A DNA stretch of 64,000 nucleotides from Fennellomyces sp. T-0311 (GCA_025266875.1 JALLLT010000007.1:62001-126000), one strand, 5' to 3'; positions 38,266-50,902 are shown, numbered from the stretch's first letter. The notes: generated from the sequence alone by a model not told the origin. Made by a program: numbers and translations.

Positions 38266-41200
38266 ATGGACAGACGGCATTCCATAGACGCCGACTCGTT
38301 GCCCCCCATTCCTGAAGTCGGATCGTCTTCGCCACGAGACATTGCCTCGCCGACCGTCTCTCGTCATTCGACCACGCACGATCTGCCCTCTCGTTCATAC
38401 TTTTCCTCACACGTCAACTATGACACCCGTACGGACTGCAGGAGAAATAAAAACTGCCATCTTTTTTCTGCTGTTATTTCTAAATTCTGGATTATGTACT
38501 AGACACGGACACTCGATATTCTGCGTCCATCGAATCCATACGCGCCCAGTCTGTCGCTCTGGGGGACCTCTGCATGAATGATGACACTCGGCCACGGCGC
38601 GACATGCCCGCAAAGGCTGAGCCACCGTTGAAAAACGGTGCCATCAGCAACTTGTCGGCTCTGTTGAATCATGAAAACGGGAGACGAAAGCAGCAGGATG
38701 AAGAATCGAGGCCTCTGCTCGAGCCAGTCGACACTGCTCGCACGTCGTCCACGCAATACCATTCAATCGATGCCGTCGACTCCAACACAAACGGCCATTA
38801 TCCAACGCATAATTCCGCTCAGCATACCCATCGTACTACTCCGCACGCGTGGCTACCCCGGCCACTGCTGGCAGCGCTCTCTTCGTCGGCCCCGTCCAAT
38901 GATAAACGCACGCCCCTTGCCCTGTATGTCATCAAGCGCCCGCTGGAGTGCATTCCGGCAGTCATCCTCGGCCTGCTGCTCAACCTGCTGGACGCGATCT
39001 CTTATGGTACAGCCATGACGACACTTGTGTTGAATCGTTCTAACGGTATATAGGCATGATTACGTTCCCGCTCAACAACCCGATCTTTGCGTCGTTTGGC
39101 CCCGATGGCATCTCCATGTTCTTTGTCAGGTATGCCATCACGTGCTTCTCCATGGCTGCACCGTATGCTCAACGGGGTTACACGTTTCCAGCTGCATAGT
39201 TGCACAGGTTGTTTATTCATGTGGCGGCAGCATATTTCCTGGCGGCAACGGAAGGTGAGTTACCCCCGTCTTGCTCTGTGCGTGAGTAATTGAACAATGG
39301 CCATATTTATACCCTTTTTTGCAAACCAATCAAAATGGCGTCAGTATGATGATCGAAGGTATAGATCGATAATCTATCACCTAGACGAGGCTTTATATAA
39401 CTAATTGCCGATCTCCAGTCGTGCCCTTCTTGCATATCATGGCTGAGCAAATCGTCTCCTACGTCGGCGAGGAGCATAAGCAGCAGATCGTCGCTTCCAC
39501 CATGGTCGCCTTTGCACTCAGCAGCATCATGACCGGCCTGGCCTTCTTTCTGCTCGGCGCGTTCAACCTCGGCTCACTCATTGGATTCTTTCCGCGCCAC
39601 ATTCTCGTCGGTACCATCGGTGGCGTGGGATGGTTTCTGGTGATCACTGGCATCGAAGTCTCCGGTCGACTGGACGAGAACTTTAGTTACACCATACCCA
39701 TGCTTCGCAAAGTGTTTCTGGATCAACACACTCTGATTCTCTGGACTGCTGCTCTCGGCGCTGCTCTGCTACTGCGGCTCATCCAGCAGCGCTTCTCGAA
39801 TGCATTGATAGTACCTGCCTTCTACATGGTGCTTCCTGTCGCATTTTATGTCGTAGTGGCCATTGCACGGCTCGATATCAATCAAGTCCGGAACGATGGA
39901 TGGATCTTTCCGTTGGTCGAAAGCGATCTACCCTTTTGGCACTTTTATACCAACTTTAACTTTGCAATGGTCGATTGGAACGCAGTCGGCAAAACAATAC
40001 CCGCCATGATGGCTCTGACATTCTTTGGTAAGCAAGTTTGGTTTTACGTCTTGCATGCGCGTTGTTGACCCACAAGTGTATAGGCGTGCTGCATGTTCCA
40101 ATCAACGTGCCCGCACTTGGCGTCTCTACCAATCGGGATGACGTCAATGTCAACCGCGAATTGATTGCGCACGGCGTATCCAATGCTGTATCAGGCTTCC
40201 TCGGCTCGGTCCAAAGTAAGACAGCCGTCCAGTAGCTTGCTTTTCAATCTAACTGCGCAAACTTAGATTACCTGGTTTACACCAACAGCCTCCTGTTTAT
40301 TCGGTCCGGAGGTGACAGCCGGTTGGCAGGCTTAATGCTTGCCGGAGCGACTATGGCACTATGGATGGTGGGGCCATGGATCGTTGGCTACGTCCCCACG
40401 CTGGTTGTCGGCAGTCTGATTTTCCATCTGGGATTAGACCTGTTGAAAGAAGCCTTGTACGACACTTGGCACAGCGTCCACTATCTCGAATACATTACCA
40501 TTTGCATGATCATCTTCTTCATGGCCATCTGGGGCTTTGTCGAAGGCATCCTCGTTGGTATTGTCATGGCATGCATTTTTTTTGTGGTCCAGAATGCTCG
40601 GCTCAGCGAAGCCATTCGATCCATGCATACCGGCCAAGAACTCAGATCCACCGTTCGACGTCTCTATCGGCAGCAAAAGTTCCTCAAGCATGTTGGACAA
40701 CAGATTCAAGTCATCAAGTTGCAAGGCTATTTGTTTTTCGGAACCATCAACCAGGTTGAAAAGGCCATCAGGGATATGCTCGATGAACGCGCCTGGGAAA
40801 TGAGTCCCGTTCGATTCGTCATCCTCGATCTGCAGTTGGTTCAAGGTATCGATTTCAGTGCCGCGGAAGCCTTCGTTCGCATACGTCGATTGCTCAAACA
40901 CAGGGAGGTATACATGATCCTGTGCAATATTGCAAAAGATTCCGATCAGGCAAAGGCATTGATGAAGGCTGGCATGTGGGCCGATGAACTTGATGACGGC
41001 GATCTAAAGTGTTTCGAGTACTTGAATGATGCCCTTGAATGGTGCGAAAACGTCCTGCTTCGAGCTTATTTTGCTCGTGTTCCGCACCACCGCGTTCCAA
41101 GTATGTACTTTTAACGTAGATGCGCAGTTCCCCTGACTAATACGTTTTGCATCAGTGCCTATCAAGGACACAAATACTTCGGACAGCGATGAAACACACA

Positions 41201-41812
41201 TTGACATGATTTCCGAAGCATCGCCGCGGCGCAAAATGGTCAATAAGGCTATTCAGCAATTGCTTCCTGGTAAGTGAATCACTGAGCGTTCGTGGATGGT
41301 TGATGCTTAGAGGTCGTATAGAATCGAGCTCACCGCAAGTCTATTCCAACTTATCGCAACCAACATTGTTAATGGTGACGGCATTGAGCGAGCTGACTTA
41401 CGAGGATATACCCGTGGAATTCTATCACAAACTCGGCGGCTTTATGAAAAAGGAGACGTACATGCGTGGGCAATGCATATGGAGAGATGGCGATCCTGCT
41501 GACTGTCTCATTGTACTGGAACAAGGTTCATTACGAGGACTGATGCCCGTCGGCAAGGATGGACACGTGGTTGTAGAATCCATATTACCTGGCACGGTTG
41601 TTGGTGAATTGGGTCTGTTTACTGGAAGTCCACAGCGTACGCGATGTGTCATTGCAGAACAAGACTCTGTCCTTTGGAAACTCACAGAAGAGGCTTTTGA
41701 ACGGATGGTGCAGGCCGATCCACAACTTGCAAACAAATTCATCAGACTCTCTCTTCATTTCTCAAGCGATCGCTTAGAAACCATGACACGATATGCATTC
41801 CAACTTCATTGA
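38266..41812 (+). CDS. SulP/SLC26-type anion transporter with STAS and cyclic-nucleotide-binding-like domains
   Basis: Seven to nine exons. A long Ser/Pro/Asp-rich cytosolic N-terminus (38266-38880, intron 38431-38509) precedes the membrane core, which starts at [19 protein letters not shown]. Membrane motifs include [54 protein letters not shown] (after a splice at 40083) and [25 protein letters not shown] domain follows ([39 protein letters not shown]). The last exon, from about 41335, is a cNMP-binding-like fold ([40 protein letters not shown]). This architecture resembles the yeast vacuolar Vsb1/YGR125W-type proteins, which are tied to basic amino-acid storage rather than sulfate; substrate here is inferred only by that resemblance. 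Confidence 0.9.
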
Positions 41813-42559
41813 AATTGTAAAAAGCATTCGATACGATCCTCCTCCCTCCCTTTGCACAAAAATCTCATCTCATTGTATAGCTTAAAAATACGCAAAACAG
41901 TAATACATTCAAATTGCAAATATTTAGTATGTCTAATGGACGATGATAGCTTAAGGCTTGTGCACTTTGCAGGCACGATATTCGATGATTAATGGATACG
42001 CTAGTTTAATGTACTACTGCTGAAAGTACGTTTGGCTATAGAACTACATATGATAAATTGACATCTAGGGGAGTCAGACCTGTCTCTACGTCATTGATAT
42101 GTTTCATATAAAAAATCACGATGCAAAGGAGATTAACAACCTGTCAGCAGGGTTCCTGCTACCACTGCTTATTACGCACCTGTACTGGGCCTAATAGGCG
42201 AATCCATGATGGGTGATTAACATCGTTGTTTTGGAACGGATATATTTTATAAAGTCGATACATAATGATGTTCGAAACACAAAGCGTATATACGGTGGTC
42301 CCTGCTAATTCTCCCCCAGATAGGCTGAATCCTTGTTAGCATTAATTATGATACATGCTCTTTCACTTGTATTTATAGCGACACTTCTGCTAAAACGATG
42401 ATATCTCAATTGGCGAAACACGCTGGTACAATCCCATGATACTGATCCGCTCCGGCGAAGAGACCGGCTACGTAGCTGGCTTACGCGTGCTTTGTTGAGT
42501 TCATTTAGCATCGTCGTTACTTGTTGAGTCGTCTTGTTGATAATGATACCGCCATAGTA
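41813..42559. other. Spacer before the long-inverted-repeat transposon
   Basis: Contains the transporter 3' UTR and stop-rich DNA. No supported gene. The outer limit of the transposon-associated inverted repeat is indistinct here. Confidence 0.5.
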
Positions 42560-44230
42560 AAGGTTGTAAATAATCTTGTGCAAATCGATGCATATGCAAG
42601 GCATCATCGAACTTTGTCCGAGATATGAAATGGCCGGATGACGGCTGGCTGATCTGTACATCAACTTTGGTGCGTATACCGAGCTGTCGAGTTCAGAGAA
42701 TCAACGTCCTATAAAATAGAACCCTTCAATACGGCCCTTCTGCAACTGTGTTCTGTGATTCACTTTGGAGTAAATGTCTGATTGTTCAGTTTGATCTCCC
42801 TCGATGGTGCTTTGATCGTTTGGCGAATGTGGCATGAGCATTGTCACTCTAACTTTACGCGTCATTGTATACATCTTTTTTTTTGGCTTGGCGCAAGAAG
42901 CTATATATCATTACAGTATCAAGGTGGTCTTTATTGATGGCAAATACATTTCTTAAAGTGCACAGCTCTTGGCCGGAATTACGCTCGGCAACAAAGCTAA
43001 GCAACCGTTTCCACAGATCACCACGAGGAGGTGGCTATGCGTCGATCTGCGCTGCATCCTCTGAGCACTTGCGGGGGAACGCGTGGCACAGAAGGATTTA
43101 CTGGGGGACCCAATCCACAGCTTGACAGCCCCTTTCGGGTTTCGCGTCATTGATCCCATAGGATGGTGTTGTAAGTCAAATACGGGTGCCCATTCCCGCA
43201 TAGACTATTAGAGTGAGGCAGCTGCCCCGACCGCACACACTCTAGCTTTCCGGAAAGTCTGTGCTCAACTCGAAAGAAGAGCAGACATCCAAGGGTGACG
43301 CTAGGCAGAGCTCTCATAAGCCGCAGCTTGAAGTAGACCGGTCTTGAATGCTGTCGGGAGACAGGCTTGGACACCAGGAGGAGACACCAGGAGGAGACAT
43401 CAGAGACGGGACACCAGAGTCGGGATACCAGAGAGCGCACCACAAGTGAACACGATACTCTATGCGGAATGGTCTCGGGAAGAAATCATAACGGCAAATG
43501 GCTGGTTAGACACCATAATGGATCCCAGGAAGTACACGTTTTAGCAAGAACAAAGTTATAATGCAAACGTGATCACTGGTTACGACCCGATGTAAGAACC
43601 ATGGCATCACCGCTCGGCTGCTGAAATACCATAATGAGTCCCAGGAAGTAAACGTATAGCAAGAACAACAGTTATAATGCAACGAGATCACTGGTTACGA
43701 CTCGGCATAGTCAACATGGCGATAAAATGACCCTCACATGAGGACCAGACCAGAGAGCCGGAACACTGCGGGGAACCCTTGGAAAACCGAGCAGGACACT
43801 ACAAAAAGAAAACGATCAGGACCATAACGATAACGAGAGATTCATACTTGCCTGTGCCATGGCACCAAAAGAGCGTCCTGGAAAGAAAAGCGCGTTGCTG
43901 CGAAACAGCCCAAATTTAAAGCAGCTTGCAATGCCACTCGACCAATAAAAATGCATGGCGCAGTTTCATGGTAGCCAGTGTGTTAGCCACATGACGGTCT
44001 GGGGCCCAACCACCTAAATCGAAAATATACATTGAAGCGCAAGTATCTTTATATTGCGGGTCAAATGTCAAATAAGTCCTGACCCCAGCTGTTCAGCAAC
44101 CGTCAAGAAGGAGATGTTGGCGCAAAACCGGCCTCGCAATACGATGGGCAGCGTGTTCGTCGCCACCTTCTTCGGAAGCTATCAAAAGCAGCAATGTCGT
44201 CCGGCATTTGGGAACCGTTCCAGATGTTTC
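42560..44230 (+). repeat. Left long inverted repeat arm
   Basis: Inverted match to 48484-50150. Best conserved from about 42762 to 44130; 42560-42760 is recognisable but diverged with a small indel. Contains a minisatellite at 43366-43440. Confidence 0.85.
43366..43440 (+). repeat. Minisatellite of about 13-14 bp units
   Basis: Tandem variants of GGACACCAGGAGGA / GACATCAGAGACGG, about five to six units. The mirror copy in the other arm (about 49283-49372) has a different mix and number of units. Confidence 0.7.
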
Positions 44231-45289
44231 CTTCTGACTTTACTTTGTGTCCCTGCCAATAAGTTCTTTATTGCTTCATATTCATTTCAACTTTGTACCT
44301 ATTCTTCTGTCTTTCTCCTTTTCTCCGCTGCCGGGGCGGTTTTTCTTTAAACAAAACAGACGCGAGCGGGAAGCTGAGAACCGATATCCCTATTACGGCA
44401 ACAGATCAAAGCGACTCATTCTGTGAAATGGAGGATTGTATCCCACTGAAGTCATTTAAGACTTTATATCATCCTCTTTTTCTCTATTCTACGCACAGAA
44501 TTTTCCCTAATGATTGCCGGTGTAATTTTCGTTATGTATTGGCAGGAATCGATGGCGGTGCAATCTTATTAGGCCCTTCAAATTAAATTTTCGTAACATA
44601 ACAGCCAAATGTTTCGTTTTACTTTTATTCTGTAGCTTTATGAAGAAAAGATGTAGAAAAAACTACAACATCCCCTTTACCTCGGTGCACCGACGAATGA
44701 TCGAAAATCTGTTCTGGTTATATTCAATTTTTCGTGATAAATGGCACTCGAATTCTTTTGACCTTGGCGTGATACGAAGTTCGCACCGAAACCGGCAATT
44801 TGAGCTTTCCACCCCAGTGGATCGCGTCACAAGTGAAAGGCCAAGAAGATATATAGACGCGTGCAAGAAGCATCGTTGAAGGTATTTCATTCATATTCTT
44901 TGAGCCCATCCCTACCTGTTATCCCAATGCAGTCCTACGAACTATAGGTATCTACCTGTCATCAGTACGTTCTGGTCAATCCAAATGGCCTCCATGTACC
45001 AAGAGCAACATATCAAGTCCATTATGAATCTGCGATTTCAGCTAGATTGGAAGATATGAATGGTATGTACCACGTTGGGCGGTGTTATGGTTGATATTAA
45101 CAGATAGATTGTGTATAGCTGCGCGAGCCGAGAATGTCGGCTATGATATTTTCTTGACGATGTCGATGATATTGCTCATGATATTGAAGCTGGTGATACG
45201 ATGGCTGTAAATGATGGAAACGATAGCAATGGTATGTCTTAAAACAAGATAAAAAAAACCTGGGTTACTGATAAAAACCGTATAGACAC

Positions 45290-48238
45290 GTTACCGCATG
45301 AATTGCCAGGCACGGTTATTGTGCCTAACCACGCGCCACTACCCCAAGGGGTCTTCCATGAGCAAGCGGCTGTAGATTCCGAGGTCGAGATTGATCCAGG
45401 AATGGAGATGGCCAACGATCTGAACGAGCTGATCGATGACTATGAAGGTTTGTTGAGAAGCTGCACCACATGAATTTAAACCACAGTAACCTGATCAAGC
45501 AATACTTTAGACGATGATGTTACCTCACTTCCTGCCCATCCTTTGGAACCTGCTACTCGCTTCAGTGATAGAATTCCACGACCCATCTTTTTTATACTCG
45601 TCTTCCTGGTGTTGTTCCAACTTCGCCATATTTCCAAACGGATTGCCAGCACCTTGATCAGCTTCATGGTTATGTTGATTACCGCATTGCATCTTCCAAA
45701 GTTCAACTTCTGCACAACCTTGGCCACCATCCGTTCGCAAATCGGCTTCAGCGAGCTCACCAACCCGATCGAGATGTATGTCGCCTGTTCCAAGTGCCAC
45801 ACAATCTATCCACCGGAACCTGTACCGGATAATTGCGCGATAGACCACTTGAACGGCGATGTATGCGGTCATCAGCTCTTCAAAAGATCCACCGGCCGCC
45901 AGGGCCATGCCCGCCGAACACTACTCAAGCAATATGCGTACTATCCGGTCAAAGCAGGCTTCCAGAAGCTGTTCATGCGCGGCGGCTTTGGAGAAAGATC
46001 TTGGAGTGGTGCGGGTATCCGTACATGGGCGAATATGCTTCAGACATTCACCACGGTGCCATGTGGGAGGAGATTAAAGACTGGGATGGAATTACGTTCC
46101 TTGATCACGACCGATTCTTGCTGCTGACAATATTGACCTGCACCATTTTCTTTTCAACTGCCCGAAGAAATGGAGCGTCTGGAGAAGTGCCTGGCCCGAT
46201 CTCCTCCTTCTACCAGTTGATAATCAGCAAGTAAGAGATGCGATATTCCTCTTCAAACTTCTCCGGTCTCCTCCTACCGTACACAGCATCACCATCATCG
46301 AATACATCCTGCAGGGGATCTGGAAGGCCCACTGGGTCCAGGTCTTCGATGACCAGCTCTTCCTCACTCTTCAAGCCCTCAATAAGATTCACCGGATAGT
46401 TCGACGTAGATTATCAGAAAACAATGTAAACAAGCTTAGTCTATAACCGTATACGATTTCTTCTGCATACCGCTCAGTATGAAGTATGCGGAAATAAAAC
46501 TCGGACATTCCTGTGTCCGCCTACAAAAAAAAAACTGACAGTGAATATCGATTGGTTTGCACCATTTGACAGTGGATACTCTGTTGGCGCCATATACCTC
46601 ACGGTCAACAATTTGCCTCGCACCGAACGTTTCAACGTCGAGAACGTCATCCTTGTTGGTGCCATGCCGGGATCACGCGAACCAAGCACCTATGAGATCA
46701 ACAATTACCTCCAGCCATTAGTCGATGAACTAAAGGAATTATACAACAGCATACCTATGAAGACTGCGCAATGTCCTGGACGTACCGAAGTGCGCGCAGT
46801 CTTGCTGAATGTTGCCTGTGATATTCCTGCCAGTCGAAAGGTCTGTGGCTTTACCGCCCACTCAAGCACACGTGCATGCAACAAGTGCTATCGCGAATTT
46901 GTCACGGGTCCTGACACTCACAACATGATATACACCGGAGCCGACATCCCAGCCGAACGCATGCGTAGAAACGAAGACAATCGCCTTGCTGCCCAGGCCT
47001 GGTTGGCAGTGGGAACCCAGGCAGCACGATACAATCTTGAGCGAGAAAATGGAACGCACTGGTCGCAGCTTCATCGCATGGACTATTTTGACCTCATCCG
47101 TAGCATAGTGATCGATCCAATGCACAACCTGTTCATCGGCACACCTTCCCGAATGGTTAGCATTTGGAAGAACCAAGGTATCCTGACAGGATCTGTGCTT
47201 ACGGATATGCAAACAATCGCCGACCGTATCATCTTTGCCCCCTGGGATGCCCACGTTGCAGCGTAAAATCCAACGCAAGTTCGCTTTCATGAAGGTCGAA
47301 GACTGAAGAGCCTGGATCCTCGCATGCTCGTCATATGTACTGCAGTCTGTCCCGCAACCCAACTGCTACGAGCATTGGATGCTCTTTGTCGATGCTTGCC
47401 GCCTGGTTGTCAAGACCCGGATCACGAACACTGACATCGTTGAGGCGCACGAGAAGTTTACCGCTTTTGTCAGTGGTTGCGAGCACCTGTATGGCAAATA
47501 TTCCGTCACCCCGAACATGCATCTCCATCTCCATCTCCGTCTGCACCAGTCCTTGCAAGATCACGCCACGATCTACAGCTTTTGGATTTTCGCGTTCGAA
47601 AGATACAACGGGTTCATGAAAGATGCCGAGACCAACCAGAAGGACTGCTTTGAGGTCACGTTCATGAAGCGTTTTGTCGAGAAGACCGGTGCTGTGGACT
47701 ACGTTCGACGCCAAGCTGGCCGCTTCCACGGATTTTCCGCTGAACTGGATAAGCTGCTTGAGATTGCTGGTCAATCTCTACGCCGACTCCAAGAAGACCG
47801 TGAGCCTACCTTCAACTATGATGGTTTCCTCGAGCACTCCACGCATCTTCCATGACCGATGGTATCGAGGTGAACCTGAGCGAGGAGCACTACGAGCTTC
47901 TGTTGCAGTTCTATTGGATGACCTACAGCACCGATGAGGCTGATATCCCGCGGCAACAGTATGCCACTGCAGGGTGCCGGTTTGGATTGCGAAGGGTAGA
48001 GAAGTTCCGGACCATTGAGATCTTTGGCCAAACGTACCGGTCAGCAGCAGCGTCAACACCTCGTGGCTCCCACATTCAGGTGATCTACTGGAGAGACGAT
48101 GACCAAGGCGTTGCGCAACCACTTGCATGGACTGGCAGGGTGCAATACTTTTTTCGCGAAGCCAGTATTGTTGATACTGTGGAAATGTTCCACTACCTTG
48201 CCTTTGTCCGCTGGTATCGTTCGATTCCACCTTCCTGA
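45290..48238 (+). pseudogene. Tnp2-like transposase, degenerate
   Basis: Collinear fragments in changing frames. 45290-45450 is an acidic leader. 45775-46060 has a zinc-binding-like block (YVACSKCHTIYPPEPVPDNC..GDVCGHQL). 46541-47266 has the catalytic-type block (NIDWFAPFDSGYSVGAIYLT, FNVENVILVGAMPGSREPS, KVCGFTAHSSTRACNKC, IVIDPMHNLFIGTPSRM). 47260-47855 has the C-terminal part (KFAFMKVED-stop-RAWI, LFVDACRLV, NMHLHLHLRL, YSFWIFAFERYNGFM). Frame changes near 46000-46540 and 47266, an in-frame TGA near 47303 and lack of splice signals at those places indicate inactivation. The family would have cut and pasted DNA via its inverted repeats. Confidence 0.75.
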
Positions 48239-48483
48239 CAGCACTTTTCCATTGGTACCCTTGAGGAATGGCACACGCAGTTTATGCCTGAAACCCGCCA
48301 TTGCATAATTCTCATCCACCGCATCTACTCGCAAGTTGCCGTCGTTCCACATGGCGTACAAATAGATCCCGACCAGGCAAAGATGGTCGTCATCCCCTTA
48401 CCGAAACGAATCACTGCCTGAAATAATAAAAAGTTGTTGGCCCAAAAAAATTGTTGCTTTGAAACAGAAAGATAAAAAAAGAT

Positions 48484-50150
48484 GAAACATCTGGAACGAT
48501 TCCCAAACGCCGGATGACTTCGCAGCTTTTGGCAGCAACCACGTCAGCTTCTGAAGAAGATGACGACGAACACGCTGCCCATCGCGTTGCGAGGCCGGTT
48601 TTGCGCTCACATCTCCTTCTTGACGGTTGCTGAACAGCTGGGGTCAGGACTTATTTGACATTTGACCCGCAATATAAAGATACTTGCGCTTCAATGTATA
48701 TTTTCGATTTAGGTGGTTGGGCCCCAGACCGTCATGTGGCTAACACACTGGCTACCATGAAACTGGGCCATGCATTTTTATTGGTCGAGTGGCATTGCAA
48801 GCTGCTTTAAATTCGGGGCTATTTCGCAGCAACGCGCTTTTCTTTCCAGGACGCTCTTTTGGTGCCATGGCACAGGCAAGTATGAATCTCTCGTTATCGT
48901 TATGGTCCTGATCGTTTTCTTTTTGTAGTGTCCTGCTCGGTTTTCCAAGGGTTCCCCGCAGTGTTCCGGCTCTCTGGTCTGGTCCTCATGTGAGGGTCAT
49001 TTTATCGCCATGTTGACTATGCCGAGTCGTAACCAGTGATCTCGTTGCATTATAACTGTTGTTCTTGCTATACGTTTACTTCCTGGGACTCATTATGGTA
49101 TTTCAGCAGCCGAGCGGTGATGCCATGGTTCTTACATCGGGTCGTAACCAGTGATCACGTTTGCATTATAACTTTGTTCTTGCTAAAACGTGTACTTCCT
49201 GGGATCCATTATGGTGTCTAACCAGCCATTTGCCGTTATGATTTCTTCCCGAGACCATTCCGCATAGAGTATCGTGTTCACTTGTGGTGCGCTCTCTGGT
49301 ATCCCGACTCTGGTATCCCGTCTCTGGTGTCCCGTCTCTGGTGTCTCCTCCTGGTGTCCAAGCCTGTCTTCCGACAGCATTCAAGACCGGTCTACTTAAA
49401 GCTGCGGCTTATGAGAGCTCTGCCTAGCGTCACCCTTGGATGTCTGCTCTTCTTTCGAGTTGAGCACAGACTTTCCGGAAAGCTAGAGTGTGTGTGGTCG
49501 GGGCAGCTGCCTCACTCTAATAGTCTATGCGGGAATGGGCACCTGTATTTGACTTACAACACCATCCTATGGGATCAATGACGCGAAACCCGAAAGGGGC
49601 TGTCAAGCTGTGGATTGGGTCCCACAGTAAATCCTTCTGTGCCACGCGTTCCCCCGCAAGTGCTCAGAGGATGCAGCGCAGATCGACGCATAGCCACCTC
49701 CTCGTGGTGATCTGTGGAAACGGTTGCTTAGCTTTGTTGCCGAGCGTAATTCCGGCCAAGAGCTGTGCACTTTAAGAAATGTATTTGCCATCAATAAAGA
49801 TCATCTTGATACTGTAATGATATATAGCTTCTTGCGCCAAGCCAAAAAAAAAAATGATGTATACAATGACGCGTAAAGTTAGAGTGACAATGCTCATGCC
49901 ACATTCGCCAAACGATCAAAGGACCATCGAGGGAGATCAAACTGGACAATCAGACATTTACTCCGAAGTGAATCACGAACGTGTCGCTCTACTGTGTGTG
50001 GTCGATTTCCTTTGGATTCGACGGTCCTGTGTATGCACCGAAGTTGATATATTAGCCAGCCGTCATATAGCCATTTCAGATCTCGGACAAAAGTTTGGTG
50101 GTGCCTTGCTTAAGAGATTGATTGAGCACAAGATCATATGCAACAGTAAG
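48484..50150 (-). repeat. Right long inverted repeat arm
   Basis: Inverted match to 42560-44230, including identical 61-codon frames at 49036-49221 and 43506-43691. The inner end carries a copy of the transposase 5' coding end, where the ATG is followed directly by TGA near 48610, unlike ATG-TTG in the left arm near 44115. Confidence 0.85.
49283..49372 (-). repeat. Minisatellite, mirror copy
   Basis: Units such as CTCTGGTATCCCGA and CTCTGGTGTCCCGT repeated about five times; reverse-complement counterpart of 43366-43440 with a different unit series. Confidence 0.7.
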
Positions 50151-50422
50151 GAGCCAATTCATCGTTTGCATATCAATGTTAGTTCGATCGATGGCGAAGG
50201 CTTGAAAATTAGTTCAATAGCAAAGTAGTGGCACTCGAGGATCATGTATAAACAAGCCGGGCAGGCGCCTACAGATCGTTCTATCTTACTGATAATATCG
50301 GCACGTTTAATGTGAAACGACATGACAGACCGTCAGCAGGCTCCTCGTTCCCTTTGTACAGCACACATGTCGCTGCTTGACCTGATAAACAGGCTACTGA
50401 CTCGTATGCATGAATCTTAAGT

Positions 50423-50430
50423 TTATAAAA
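50423..50430 (+). promoter_or_regulatory. TATA box candidate
   Basis: The sequence tataaaag lies 83-90 nt upstream of an ATG at 50513, a normal distance for a fungal TATA promoter with a short leader. Confidence 0.35.
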
Positions 50431-50512
50431 GCAGTGGTGTTTTTCTGAAAACGTATACTTTTTTCAAACCTGCTACATACAAGTACTTGTTCATCGCAAA
50501 GCAAACATTAAA

Positions 50513-50902
50513 ATGCACCCTCTTCTCACCGCTATCTACGCGGTTCCTGTTGATACCATCATTCAAGGATGTAGAAATTGTCGCGACAAACTATTTCGTG
50601 CAGCAACCACTTTATTTGCATCGGTTCAGCCAAAGAAAACACAAATTTCAAAGGTACTTTCCTTCCCATCTTTCGACAAACGCGATGATAACTTGAGCCA
50701 ATCTATACTAGATGAACCAAGTTCAATACACCTACCAGGGCGACACCATGTCCACCGGTACTGTGCAGCCATCGCTGTCCCTGCTTTTTATGGCGCCATT
50801 GACACTCTCTTTGACATCAGGGACCCTGTCACTAACGTGTTCTTTTCTTTCGGTCACTTTATCTCTTACAATTTCCGTTTCCGTTTCGTCATATTAATCT
50901 AG
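50513..50902 (+). CDS. Hypothetical small ORF, 129 codons
   Basis: ATG at 50513 follows a TATA-like box and an A-rich leader. The protein starts MHPLLTAIYAVPVDTIIQGC, has a CRNCR motif and ends in a Phe/Ile-rich tail. A spliced alternative is possible: donor gtactt after AAG near 50653, acceptor ctag near 50711, rejoining at a Thr/Ser/Leu-rich frame (VQYTYQGDTMSTGT). No family recognised. It lies just outside the transposon arm and could be a relic associated with it. Confidence 0.3.
   Translation: MHPLLTAIYAVPVDTIIQGCRNCRDKLFRAATTLFASVQPKKTQISKVLSFPSFDKRDDNLSQSILDEPSSIHLPGRHHVHRYCAAIAVPAFYGAIDTLFDIRDPVTNVFFSFGHFISYNFRFRFVILI

Larger units (their letters stand above)
42560..50150. mobile_element. 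Decayed Tnp2-type (CACTA/Plavaka-like) DNA transposon with long inverted repeats
   Basis: Two arms of about 1.6 kb (42560-44230 and 48484-50150) are inverted copies pairing at about x + y = 92727. They enclose 4.3 kb of transposase-like coding relics on the plus strand. The inner parts of the arms are almost identical; the outer 200 bp are clearly diverged. The transposase resembles the Tnp2 family (DYF/IDPMHNLFIG, NMHLHLHL, FERYNG motifs) known in fungal Plavaka and plant CACTA elements. Breakpoints are uncertain because the outer arm fades and no clear target duplication was found. Confidence 0.75.

Noticed and set aside
43366..43440. Repeat cluster considered as a CRISPR array
   Set aside because: Units are contiguous without unique spacers, and the genome is eukaryotic; it is a minisatellite.
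46210..46392. Minus-strand acidic ORF inside the transposon
   Set aside because: Antisense to transposase relics, no start context, no motif.
42100..50400. gtcagcagg words near 42140 and 50333 as outer target-site or repeat signals for the transposon
   Set aside because: Short match in direct orientation with no extension; insufficient to define boundaries.
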